DNA from: Microcoleus sp036705565
GTDB taxonomy: Bacteria > Cyanobacteriota > Cyanobacteriia > Cyanobacteriales > Microcoleaceae
DNA: 64,000 nt
Direction: 5' to 3' (one strand)
NCBI GenBank assembly: GCA_036705565.1
Contig: JAUBUY010000018.1
Shown: in pieces, positions 28,376 to 36,271 of the stretch
How the letters are laid out: every line of letters begins with the position of its first letter
How positions within the stretch are numbered: the first letter of the stretch is position 1
Translations under genes and position numbers: made by a program
Notes under the pieces: model-generated
The model's input: only the letters and a program-made list of their open reading frames with translations
What the model was told of the DNA's origin: nothing
The model's database searches: none

Positions 28376-31300
28376 CCTTGTTGGGCGAGAATTTCCTGTA
28401 TTTCGGTTTCTGACAGTTGATCGAGGTCTGCTAAAACTTGAGCTAGCATTTCACTGTCGCTTTGTTCGACTTGCTTTTGCGCGATCGCTACTGCAAAATC
28501 GGCGACAGTGGCCGACTCAAATAAACGGTGCAAAGGCAACTCGACCTGAAATGCTTGGCGCACTCTGGAAATTACTTGAGTTGCTAATAAGGAATGCCCT
28601 CCTAATTCAAAAAAGTTGTCGTAAATGCCGACTTTTTCAATTTTGAGAACTTCAGCCCAGATAGCGGCTAAAACTTCCTCGATATTTGTGCGAGGCGCGA
28701 CAAAGTTTCCTATCAACTCCGGTCGCATTTCATCAGGTGCGGGCAGCGCTCGTCGGTCTACTTTTCCATTAGAAGTTAAAGGAAAACTTTTGAGTATCAC
28801 AAAAGCAGAAGGCACCATGTACTCCGGCAATTTTGACGTTAAAAAATTGCGAATTTCCTTGTGGGTAGGTGCTTGTTTCTGATTAGAAACAAAATAAGCC
28901 ACGAGACGCTTTTCACCAGGCGCATCTTCCCGCGCCACCACTACAGCCTGCGCGATATCTGGATGTTGCCCCAGCACCGCCTCAATTTCTCCCAATTCAA
29001 TGCGGAAACCGCGAATTTTTACCTGATTGTCAATTCGCCCAATAAATTCGATGTTTCCGTCTGGCAAATAGCGAGCCAAGTCGCCGGTTTTGTACAGTCG
29101 CGTCTTTGCTTGCGTGTCAAATGGATTGGGAATAAATTTTTCTGCGGTTAATTCAGGGCGGTTAAGATATCCGCGCGCCAAATTATCACCGCCGATGTAC
29201 AGTTCACCAGGTACGCCGATCGGCACCGGCTGCAAGTAAGAATCCAAGATATAAATCTGAGTGTTGGCAATCGGAAGACCGAGTGGAACTGTGTCAAAAT
29301 CGCACCCAATTTTATCAAATTCGACTTGATAAGTCAGGACACCTACAGTTGTTTCTGTTGGCCCGTAGTGATTGAATAGTGAGCAACTGGGAGCCAGATT
29401 GCGAAGAGTTTTAATTAAGCTCCAATTGGCAGATTCACCTCCTAAAATAAGCCGTTTACCAGGCAAAATTGACTTGGGTTGAGAGGAATTTAAAAGGGCG
29501 GCTAGGTGAGAGGGAACTATTTTGAGGCAGTCGATGGGATTGCGGCAGAAATATTCACCCAGTGCCTCTGGATCGGTGGCGCGTTCTTGGGAGATAATAT
29601 GCAGGCAACCGCCGAAACAAAGGGCGGGGAAAATGGCTGTGTTTCCTAAGTCGGCGGCGAAGGTGGAAACGGTAGCAAAACTGGCATCGGCTGGTAGGTT
29701 TAATTTTTCTTGAATGCTGTGCAGGTAATTCAGCAGTTGCCGGTGTTCGATCGCGACTCCTTTGGGGATGCCAGTGGAACCGGAAGTATAGATGACGTAA
29801 GCTAAATTTTCTGTAGAAACACGGGGCGTGTAAGATGCAGAAACAGTGGGAATGTCTGTATCGATGCAAACAATATTTGCCTGAGTTTTCGGCAAGCTTT
29901 CGATGAGCCGCTGTTGTACGAGCAAAACCTTCACCTGAGCGTCTTCTAGCATTAGCGCTTTACGCTCTATTGGGGTCGTTGGATCGATCGGTAAATAGGC
30001 GCCACCGGCTTTGAGTACGCCCAGCATTCCTACGATTGTTTCTAAGGAGCGATCGAGGCAAATGCCAACAACGACCTCTGGTTCAACTCCCAAGTTTTGC
30101 AGGTGATGGGCGAGTTGATTGGCGCGATCGTTGAGTTCTCGGTAGGTGATTTTTTCACTTTCAAAGACGACGGCAATGCTGTCTGGGTTGCGTTCTGCTT
30201 GTTCTTCAAAAAGCTGATGAACGCATTTATTTTTCGGGTAATCTTTTTGAGTTTGGTTAAAGTCAATGAGAAGTTGCAGCCGATCGCGATCGCTGAGTAT
30301 GTCTAGCTGACTGATAGCGACTTCTGGATTTTTGACTGTGCTTTCTAAAAGCGCCTGAAAGTGTTCTGACAAGCGCTTTATATCTGCCGCAGCAAATAAA
30401 GCGGAATCATAGTGAAATTCAGCGCTTAGGGAATTGCACAGGCGAAGGCAGGAGAGCTTGATTTTGAATGGTTGTAGGCAGGCATCTTGCCGAATAAGGG
30501 AAAATGAAACGTCTGAGTTATCATCGTTGTTAGGCTCTGCTTGGAAGTCAAAGCAGACGGGCCAAAAGCTGCTGGTTTTTTCGTTTTCTAAGATTTCTTC
30601 CCTGCTAAAATATTCTTGCCAGTTGTACATCTCGTTGAGATTAAGCTCAACTTGCTGCCTCACTTGTGAGAAATTTAACTCGTCTTGCACTGGGCATCGT
30701 AGGGGTAAGTATTTGCACAGCAGCCCCAGAGAGTGTTCTAATTCTTCATATTTTCTGCCGTCAATCGCTACGCCGATTATCGGGTTTTGCTCTCTGGTAA
30801 GCCGCCAAATGAGAATTTGCCAGCAAGTCAGCAGGAAGGCAGAAATATCGCTTTTGTGCTTTGGGGCGATCGCTTCTAGGCTGTTCAACAAATCACCGCG
30901 AATTTCCACCCTTTCTACTTGTGGCTTAAATTCCGCTTCTCCATTCTTCTTTTCCCAAGGAAGTGTTAATAAATCCCAAGATTCAAGGTTCAGCTTTCGC
31001 CAGTATTCTTGGCCGATTGCCGTTTCTTCTGATTCGAGTAACTCATTTTGCCACTCAGCAATATCGGCATATTGCATTGACTCATCAGAGAACTCTTCCC
31101 CGCACGCGCAGGCTGAGTAGGAAAGACTGAGTTCGCGGGTGAAATTTTTCAGGGTGACGCTATCTGCAATTAAGGCAGAGAAGTTCACCAGCAATAGCTG
31201 CTTGTTTTGCGCCAGAGTGACTAAAGAGAGATGCCAAAGTGGGCCGCGCTCAAAATCAAAAGGAAGCAGGTTTAGTTGCTGAAAAAGCGCTGCGATTTTA

Positions 31301-31602
31301 GCTTCTTGTTCTTCGGGAGACAAACCGCTGAGATTGTGTTCCGAGATAGGAACTTCACCAGTGCTGGCGATCGCTTGCAGGGGTAGTGTCATCCCAGGCA
31401 AGCAGTGAAAGCTAGTCCGCAGGATTTCGTGCCGATTTACGACATTTTGCAGCGCCTTTTTAAGAATCTTTTTGTCGAGATTTCCGGTAATTAAAATTGC
31501 ACCTCGAACGCGATAGATTTGTTTAGGATTATTTTGCTGTAACCCCCACAGATGCCGTTGCTGTGGAGAGAGTCTAAACCCTTCGATTGTTTCGTTTTGC
31601 AT
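28360..31602 (-). CDS. NRPS: C-like(interface)-A(Asp)-PCP
   Basis: About 1080 residues from ATG 31602, chosen because AAAGGAAC lies just upstream and the N-terminus then matches the paralogue at 22296. A start at 31668 would overlap the preceding gene. Order: divergent C-like domain about 1-445, A about 460-975, PCP about 985-1035 (LGGHSLL), then a short acidic tail. The C-like domain has NFSALIADS (about 139-147) in place of HHxxxDG, like its paralogue. The A code by eye, DLTKIGHVGK, indicates Asp. Preceding genes supply a free-standing canonical C domain and a TauD hydroxylase, so this is probably the first beta-hydroxyaspartate module. The C-terminal VNRF and stop come from a dispersed repeat. 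Confidence 0.92.
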   Translation of the reverse strand: MQNETIEGFRLSPQQRHLWGLQQNNPKQIYRVRGAILITGNLDKKILKKALQNVVNRHEILRTSFHCLPGMTLPLQAIASTGEVPISEHNLSGLSPEEQEAKIAALFQQLNLLPFDFERGPLWHLSLVTLAQNKQLLLVNFSALIADSVTLKNFTRELSLSYSACACGEEFSDESMQYADIAEWQNELLESEETAIGQEYWRKLNLESWDLLTLPWEKKNGEAEFKPQVERVEIRGDLLNSLEAIAPKHKSDISAFLLTCWQILIWRLTREQNPIIGVAIDGRKYEELEHSLGLLCKYLPLRCPVQDELNFSQVRQQVELNLNEMYNWQEYFSREEILENEKTSSFWPVCFDFQAEPNNDDNSDVSFSLIRQDACLQPFKIKLSCLRLCNSLSAEFHYDSALFAAADIKRLSEHFQALLESTVKNPEVAISQLDILSDRDRLQLLIDFNQTQKDYPKNKCVHQLFEEQAERNPDSIAVVFESEKITYRELNDRANQLAHHLQNLGVEPEVVVGICLDRSLETIVGMLGVLKAGGAYLPIDPTTPIERKALMLEDAQVKVLLVQQRLIESLPKTQANIVCIDTDIPTVSASYTPRVSTENLAYVIYTSGSTGIPKGVAIEHRQLLNYLHSIQEKLNLPADASFATVSTFAADLGNTAIFPALCFGGCLHIISQERATDPEALGEYFCRNPIDCLKIVPSHLAALLNSSQPKSILPGKRLILGGESANWSLIKTLRNLAPSCSLFNHYGPTETTVGVLTYQVEFDKIGCDFDTVPLGLPIANTQIYILDSYLQPVPIGVPGELYIGGDNLARGYLNRPELTAEKFIPNPFDTQAKTRLYKTGDLARYLPDGNIEFIGRIDNQVKIRGFRIELGEIEAVLGQHPDIAQAVVVAREDAPGEKRLVAYFVSNQKQAPTHKEIRNFLTSKLPEYMVPSAFVILKSFPLTSNGKVDRRALPAPDEMRPELIGNFVAPRTNIEEVLAAIWAEVLKIEKVGIYDNFFELGGHSLLATQVISRVRQAFQVELPLHRLFESATVADFAVAIAQKQVEQSDSEMLAQVLADLDQLSETEIQEILAQQGVNRF

Positions 31603-31624
31603 TTCTAAAGTTCCTTTAATAAGC

Positions 31625-32674
31625 CTAAATATCTTGACAGCTAAACGGTTCTGCCATACCGACAACAACCCGACGCGAACCAGAGAATGGCGTGCGTCCG
31701 TGCGCGGCTAGCATATTATCTAGCAGCAAGACATCTCCTTCTTCCCAAGGGAAAACAATCGTTTCTTGCTGATAGCAGCGACGAATTTCGTCTAATATAA
31801 AATCTTCAATGGGCGAGCCATCGCCGTAATAAGCATTGCGGGGTAAATCTTCCTCTTTAAAAGAAGTTAAAAGCTCTTTGCGAACGGCGGGTTCGAGATT
31901 GGAAATGTGGAAGAGGTGAGCTTGATTAAACCACACCATTTCCTGCGTGTGTGGGTGTTCAGCGACAGCTTGACATATTTGCCGAGTTCTCAAGCCATCG
32001 CAACTTTTCCATTCTAACTCAATTCCGGCTTTTTTGCAATACTCTTCTACCTCAATTTGGCTATCAGTATTGAAGACATTTTGCCAGGGTAAATCTACGC
32101 CACCGCCGTAATTTCGCACATACATAACCTTTTTTTTGGCAAACTTTTCTCTAATATTTGAATCCAGGCTTTCAAACACTTTGCGGCTGTTAGCGATCGG
32201 AGTTTCTCCTCCCTGTTCGGCTTTCTTGACGCAGAAAAAAGCGATTTTCAGCGGCCAATTTCGAGAATAAGCCATTTCATTGTGCAGGGGGATGAATTGC
32301 TCGGCAGGATACTCGGTGGAAGTGTAAATATTTCCGCTCACCTGGCTACGCGGAGTCGAGCGAAAAGAATATTCCAACAAGTCGCCAGCAAGAGTTTGAA
32401 TAAACTGCTCGAAACCATTCACCCCGCCGACTTCAAAGCCTCGAAAAAGTATTCCTCCATGCTGCCATAACTGCGTTTCAATTAATGAGCAATTGTTCGC
32501 AGCCCAACCCGCGAGATTTAATTTTTCTACTGTTGGCTGAACCACTAGAGGTAGAAAGTTTTCGGGCTGGAGGTAGGCGGTTTTGACTAATTCCTCTGAG
32601 GATAGGCTGACGGCTTTGCGCCTAACCGATCCTAACTTTTGGGAATTGAGATTCTTTGTTTCTGTATTTGTCAT
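31625..32674 (-). CDS. TauD/SyrP-like Fe(II)/2-oxoglutarate beta-hydroxylase
   Basis: 349 residues from ATG 32674; an upstream in-frame ATG at 32749 lies inside a MITE-like repeat and is rejected. Belongs to the TauD/TfdA superfamily, SyrP-like branch, which hydroxylates the beta carbon of aspartate bound to a carrier protein. Ligands: His and Glu in LHNEMAY (about 130), His in AAHGRTPF (about 325), Arg in GSRRVVVG (about 335). The N-terminal lead LKTAYLQPENFLPLV-like region also occurs in the TauD domain fused to the NRPS ending at 22488, so the two are paralogues. It lies between the stand-alone C domain and the first Asp module, 22 bp before the latter. Predicted role: convert PCP-bound Asp to beta-hydroxyaspartate. 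Confidence 0.9.
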   Translation of the reverse strand: MTNTETKNLNSQKLGSVRRKAVSLSSEELVKTAYLQPENFLPLVVQPTVEKLNLAGWAANNCSLIETQLWQHGGILFRGFEVGGVNGFEQFIQTLAGDLLEYSFRSTPRSQVSGNIYTSTEYPAEQFIPLHNEMAYSRNWPLKIAFFCVKKAEQGGETPIANSRKVFESLDSNIREKFAKKKVMYVRNYGGGVDLPWQNVFNTDSQIEVEEYCKKAGIELEWKSCDGLRTRQICQAVAEHPHTQEMVWFNQAHLFHISNLEPAVRKELLTSFKEEDLPRNAYYGDGSPIEDFILDEIRRCYQQETIVFPWEEGDVLLLDNMLAAHGRTPFSGSRRVVVGMAEPFSCQDI

Positions 32675-32729
32675 AATTTTTGCTTTGGTGAAAAATTTAT
32701 CTCTTTTTCCCGAAAAAACCTGAGAGATT

Positions 32730-32835
32730 GATATCAAATCCGTTAGCATCGGAACTATTCATCTCTCTGTTCTCTTCCTCTGCGTTCTCTGCGTACTCTG
32801 CGGTTTAATCATTCTAATGCAACCGGAATTGATAT
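32730..32835. repeat. MITE-like repeat family C, copy 1
   Basis: Begins ATATCAAATCCGTTAGCATC and ends with the imperfect inverse AATGCAACCGGAATTGATAT. The middle has CTCTGCG/CTCTGCGG pyrimidine repeats. A copy with the same arms and length lies at 36084-36189. Roughly 30-bp terminal inverted repeats without coding capacity suggest a non-autonomous mobile element. Confidence 0.8.
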
Positions 32836-32847
32836 GAGCCATCCTTT

Positions 32848-34392
32848 TCAACTCTTCATAACTTTGCGTTTAGCCATTTTTAATTTTTGAATTCCCGAAA
32901 GATGAATTTGTTTTTGCTGCTCGATTTGGTGCTGCCTTTCTGCTTCGGCAAGAATTTCTGCCAACTCGTCGATTCTGATATCTGGCTGAATGACTACCTG
33001 GTTGAGGAGGATTTGAAAACCTCTCACCATTCGGGCAATAGTCGCAGCCTCAAATAAGTCTGTTTTGTACTCAAATAAGCCTTGAATTCCTTCTGAATCC
33101 TCCCAGAGAGTGAGGCTTAAGTCGTGTCTCGACATACCGACATCGGATTCCAGAATGCTCAAGGTCAAACCAGCTAACTCCAAGGGTGGCATGGGTGCAT
33201 TCTGGAGTACAAACCACACTTGAAACAGCGGGTTATAGCTGAGATTTCGCTCCGGCTGCAATTCCTCCACGAGCTTTTCAAAAGGAACATCCGGGTGAGC
33301 GTAAGCTGCTAACGCTACCTCGCGTGTTCGACCGAGTAGTTCGCGGAAAGTTGGATTACCTGCGGTGTCAATTCGTAGCACTAAAGTATTGACAAAAAAT
33401 CCAATCAGCTCCTCTAATTCCAGGCGGTTGCGATTGGCAATGGGAGAGCCAATAGCAATGTTATCTTGCTTTATTTGGCAGGATAGCAAGGATTGAAATG
33501 CTGCTAACAACGTCATAAATAGGGTGACATCTTGTTGCTGGGCGAGCGTTTTCAGTCTTTCAGTTAAAGAAGCAGAAATCACAAAAGATTGCTGCGATCC
33601 TCGGAAAGTTTGCACGGGAGAGCGCTGCTTATCTGTTGACAGCACAGCTAAATCGCCTCCCAATTGCTGTTTCCAATAAGCGAGCTGTTTTTCTAATTTC
33701 TCTCCCTGGAAATGCTGCCGCTGCCAACTGGCGAAGTCGGCATACTGCACGGAAAGTTCAGGCAGCCCAGAGGGTTTGTCAGTGGAAAAAGCTTCATAAA
33801 GTGCGGCCACTTCTCGCACCAATACCCCCATAGACCAACCATCAGAAATAATGTGGTGTATCGTCAGCAGCAACACATATTCTGCCGAACTAAGTTGCAG
33901 CAAAGTGCCTCGCAGTAAGGGCGATCGCGTTAAGTCAAAGGGGCGTTGGGCTTCTTCTAAAGTACGCTGCTCAATTTCAGCTTGCTGCTCAGTTTCTGGT
34001 AAATGTCGCAAGTTTACTACCGACAAAGCGAAATCCAAGGAAGGAGAAATCAGTTGAACAGGTTCCCCGTCCATTTCTGCAAAAGCAGTTCGTAAAACTT
34101 CGTGACGCCTGACAATTTCATTGAGTGTTTGTTGCAGTGCCGACAAATTCAATTGCCCTTGCAACCGCACAGCAGCCGGAAGGTTGTAGGCAGGGTTTTC
34201 GGGAGACAATCGATCGAGAAACCACAGCCGTTGCTGGGCAAAAGAAAGGGGAGCAGAATTTGGCTGCGATCGCCTGGGAATACATTTAGATTGCTCAGCC
34301 TGTACTGCCTCTTTGCCCAATGCTTTGACGAGGAGCGCTCGCTTCTGGGGCGAGAGGTTTTTTAGTCGTTCTGAACGATTAGTAGACATCAT
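32848..34392 (-). CDS. Stand-alone NRPS condensation domain
   Basis: A 514-residue protein consisting of one condensation domain (about 40-480) with an intact HHIISDG motif (about 182). The basic tail (KLKMAKRKV) resembles the linker between the second C domain and TauD in the large fused NRPS. It overlaps the end of the decarboxylase gene by 14 bp, suggesting coupled translation, and is followed by the TauD gene across a repeat. No A or PCP domain is attached. Inferred role: form the bond between the beta-alanine of the upstream module and the Asp of the next module, whose own C-like domain has lost its catalytic motif. It appears to be the split counterpart of the C-TauD tail of the Gly NRPS. 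Confidence 0.88.
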   Translation of the reverse strand: MMSTNRSERLKNLSPQKRALLVKALGKEAVQAEQSKCIPRRSQPNSAPLSFAQQRLWFLDRLSPENPAYNLPAAVRLQGQLNLSALQQTLNEIVRRHEVLRTAFAEMDGEPVQLISPSLDFALSVVNLRHLPETEQQAEIEQRTLEEAQRPFDLTRSPLLRGTLLQLSSAEYVLLLTIHHIISDGWSMGVLVREVAALYEAFSTDKPSGLPELSVQYADFASWQRQHFQGEKLEKQLAYWKQQLGGDLAVLSTDKQRSPVQTFRGSQQSFVISASLTERLKTLAQQQDVTLFMTLLAAFQSLLSCQIKQDNIAIGSPIANRNRLELEELIGFFVNTLVLRIDTAGNPTFRELLGRTREVALAAYAHPDVPFEKLVEELQPERNLSYNPLFQVWFVLQNAPMPPLELAGLTLSILESDVGMSRHDLSLTLWEDSEGIQGLFEYKTDLFEAATIARMVRGFQILLNQVVIQPDIRIDELAEILAEAERQHQIEQQKQIHLSGIQKLKMAKRKVMKS

Positions 34393-36067
34393 AATTCACT
34401 TCCTCGCAGTGGTCGCTGTTTGTGATAGTTAAGGAAAGTTTTGCTGCTATTTTTAGCTGGTCATTTAAAACAAAATTGATATCTGCTTCAGTAGTAAGGG
34501 GGTTGGCAAGGACGACTCGAAAAGCAACAATGGGAATGGTTTTGCCATAACAGGTGTTTTGTAAGGTTGTTCGCGAGACGAAGGTGTGACCGGCTTGCCG
34601 CTGGGCCTCCTGAAGGCGCTCGTTAAATTCATTAATGAAGTGGTTGTCTGCTTCGGTTAGTTGTTTTTTGGCTGCTTTTTCCCTGAAGGTTTCTGGAATG
34701 TAGCGGTATAAAAGAATATTAATTTCTGGTTCTAGCAGCAATTCAAAGGCTGGATTTTCCCGAAGTAAATTGGCTAAGTGCTGCGTTTTATGGATGCCTC
34801 CATCTATCAAAAACTCATAGCCTTGATGGCCGATGATATTCAAGGCGGCTTGCAAGAACAAACTCGCACCCGATCGAGAGCCTTCGAGAGAGCGCTTGCC
34901 TAGATCGATCGAGTCTTTTCGCACCGTGTAGGGTGCGTTTTTTTCAATAACTTTGGCGGTTTGGGGATTGCGGAATAAAACCATGCCGATTCCCATTGGC
35001 AAATACATTTGTTTGTGTCCATCTATGGTGACGGAATCTGCTAGTTGAATGCCTGCTAATTTGTGCCGGTGACGTTGGGAAAAAAGCACGGGGCCGCCCC
35101 ACGCGGCATCGACGTGAAAGTGAGCGTTTGCGGATTGGGCGATCGCGGCTATTTCTGGTAGCGGATCGATACTTCCCGAATCGGTGCTGCCGGCGATACC
35201 GATAATTGCCAGAATGTGCAGGTTGCGATCGCGACATTCGGCTACAGTTTGGCGCAGCGCTGCCAAATCCATGCGGTGATTGGAATCGGTGGGGATTTTT
35301 AGGAGATTGCGATCGCCAATGCCTAATAAACCGGCAGCTTTTTCAAAAGAATAGTGCATCAAACTCGATCCGATTATCACCATTCCCTTGTAGCCGTAAA
35401 ATTCTAAAGCTGCGTACAAGCCTTCTTTTTCAATGCCACCAAAGTCATTTTTTGGCCCTAAAGAAGCGTTGCGAGCGCACCACAGGGCGGTGATATTAGC
35501 TAGGGTGCCGCCCGTTACCATGATACCCAGCGTGCTCTCATTTTTTTGAATGTGCTGGTTATAAAAATCCTCAGAAAAATCGTAAATTAATCGGTGCATC
35601 ATTGCCAAAGTCTGGCGCTCGCAGGGGCTTAAAACTTTGGCCGTTTCCATCTTGACTAAATTTTGATTCATCGCGGTTACAAGCTTCGCGATCGGGCGCA
35701 CAAAATAGGGAAGTGCACTCGTCATGTGACCGATATATCGCGGGGAAGATGTGTGGATGGAATGAGCAACGAGGGTTTGGGTCAAATCATCGATATAATT
35801 CCCAACATCTGTAGGAAGGGCGGGAATTTTGTTTTCCCTAAACTGCTGAATAATTAACTCTAAGTCAATATCTGTACTAGCGGTTTTTGCGTACAAAAAG
35901 TCTTGAACTAGGGCAGAAATTCGCTCCTCCATTGCTTCTTCTGCCAAAAATGACTTTTCTGAGGCACTGAATAGCTCCATTAACTTTTCTTCAATTGGGA
36001 TAACAGAGGCTTTTAATTGCTGCATTACCTCTTGAGACTTTGTGGCTTTTACTGTTAGTTTACTCAT
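34379..36067 (-). CDS. panP: PLP-dependent aspartate 1-decarboxylase, PanP type
   Basis: A 562-residue group II PLP decarboxylase. Signatures match the putative aspartate 1-decarboxylase (PanP) family: SSPRYIGHMTSALPYF (about 108-123), VTGGTLANITALW (about 185), HVDAAWGGP (about 320) and the PLP-binding Lys in TIDGHKQMY (about 351). PanP makes beta-alanine from L-aspartate. It directly follows the NRPS gene whose A domain carries the beta-alanine code, so it very likely supplies that monomer. Relatives decarboxylate glutamate or 2,4-diaminobutyrate, so the substrate is inferred. It overlaps the next gene by 14 bp. A family C repeat lies in the 204-bp gap upstream. Confidence 0.88.
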   Translation of the reverse strand: MSKLTVKATKSQEVMQQLKASVIPIEEKLMELFSASEKSFLAEEAMEERISALVQDFLYAKTASTDIDLELIIQQFRENKIPALPTDVGNYIDDLTQTLVAHSIHTSSPRYIGHMTSALPYFVRPIAKLVTAMNQNLVKMETAKVLSPCERQTLAMMHRLIYDFSEDFYNQHIQKNESTLGIMVTGGTLANITALWCARNASLGPKNDFGGIEKEGLYAALEFYGYKGMVIIGSSLMHYSFEKAAGLLGIGDRNLLKIPTDSNHRMDLAALRQTVAECRDRNLHILAIIGIAGSTDSGSIDPLPEIAAIAQSANAHFHVDAAWGGPVLFSQRHRHKLAGIQLADSVTIDGHKQMYLPMGIGMVLFRNPQTAKVIEKNAPYTVRKDSIDLGKRSLEGSRSGASLFLQAALNIIGHQGYEFLIDGGIHKTQHLANLLRENPAFELLLEPEINILLYRYIPETFREKAAKKQLTEADNHFINEFNERLQEAQRQAGHTFVSRTTLQNTCYGKTIPIVAFRVVLANPLTTEADINFVLNDQLKIAAKLSLTITNSDHCEEVNYDVY

Positions 36068-36083
36068 GCGAATTTATCCTGTT

Positions 36084-36189
36084 ATATCAAATTCGTTAAC
36101 ATCGGAATTATTCATCTCTCTCTTCCCTTTCTCTGTATCCTCTGTGTCCTCTGCGGTTTAATCATTCCGATACAACCGGAATGGATATT
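36084..36189. repeat. MITE-like repeat family C, copy 2
   Basis: Arms ATATCAAATTCGTTAACATC and, inverted, ATATCCATTCCGGTTGTATC match those of 32730-32835 with a few changes. The centre contains TCCTCTGTGTCCTCTGCGG. It lies directly upstream of the decarboxylase start, so it may influence its translation or transcript stability. Confidence 0.8.
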
Positions 36190-36271
36190 AAATGGGATTT
36201 TTAAATCTCCAATTACCCACCGAACCCTTAAGGAGCAAAGGGCTTTTTGTGTTTTTTGACCCACCCGATAT

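Noticed and set aside
31603..31668. ATG start at 31668 for the first Asp NRPS
   Set aside because: It would overlap the TauD gene; ATG 31602 has a good ribosome binding site and matches the paralogue's N-terminus.
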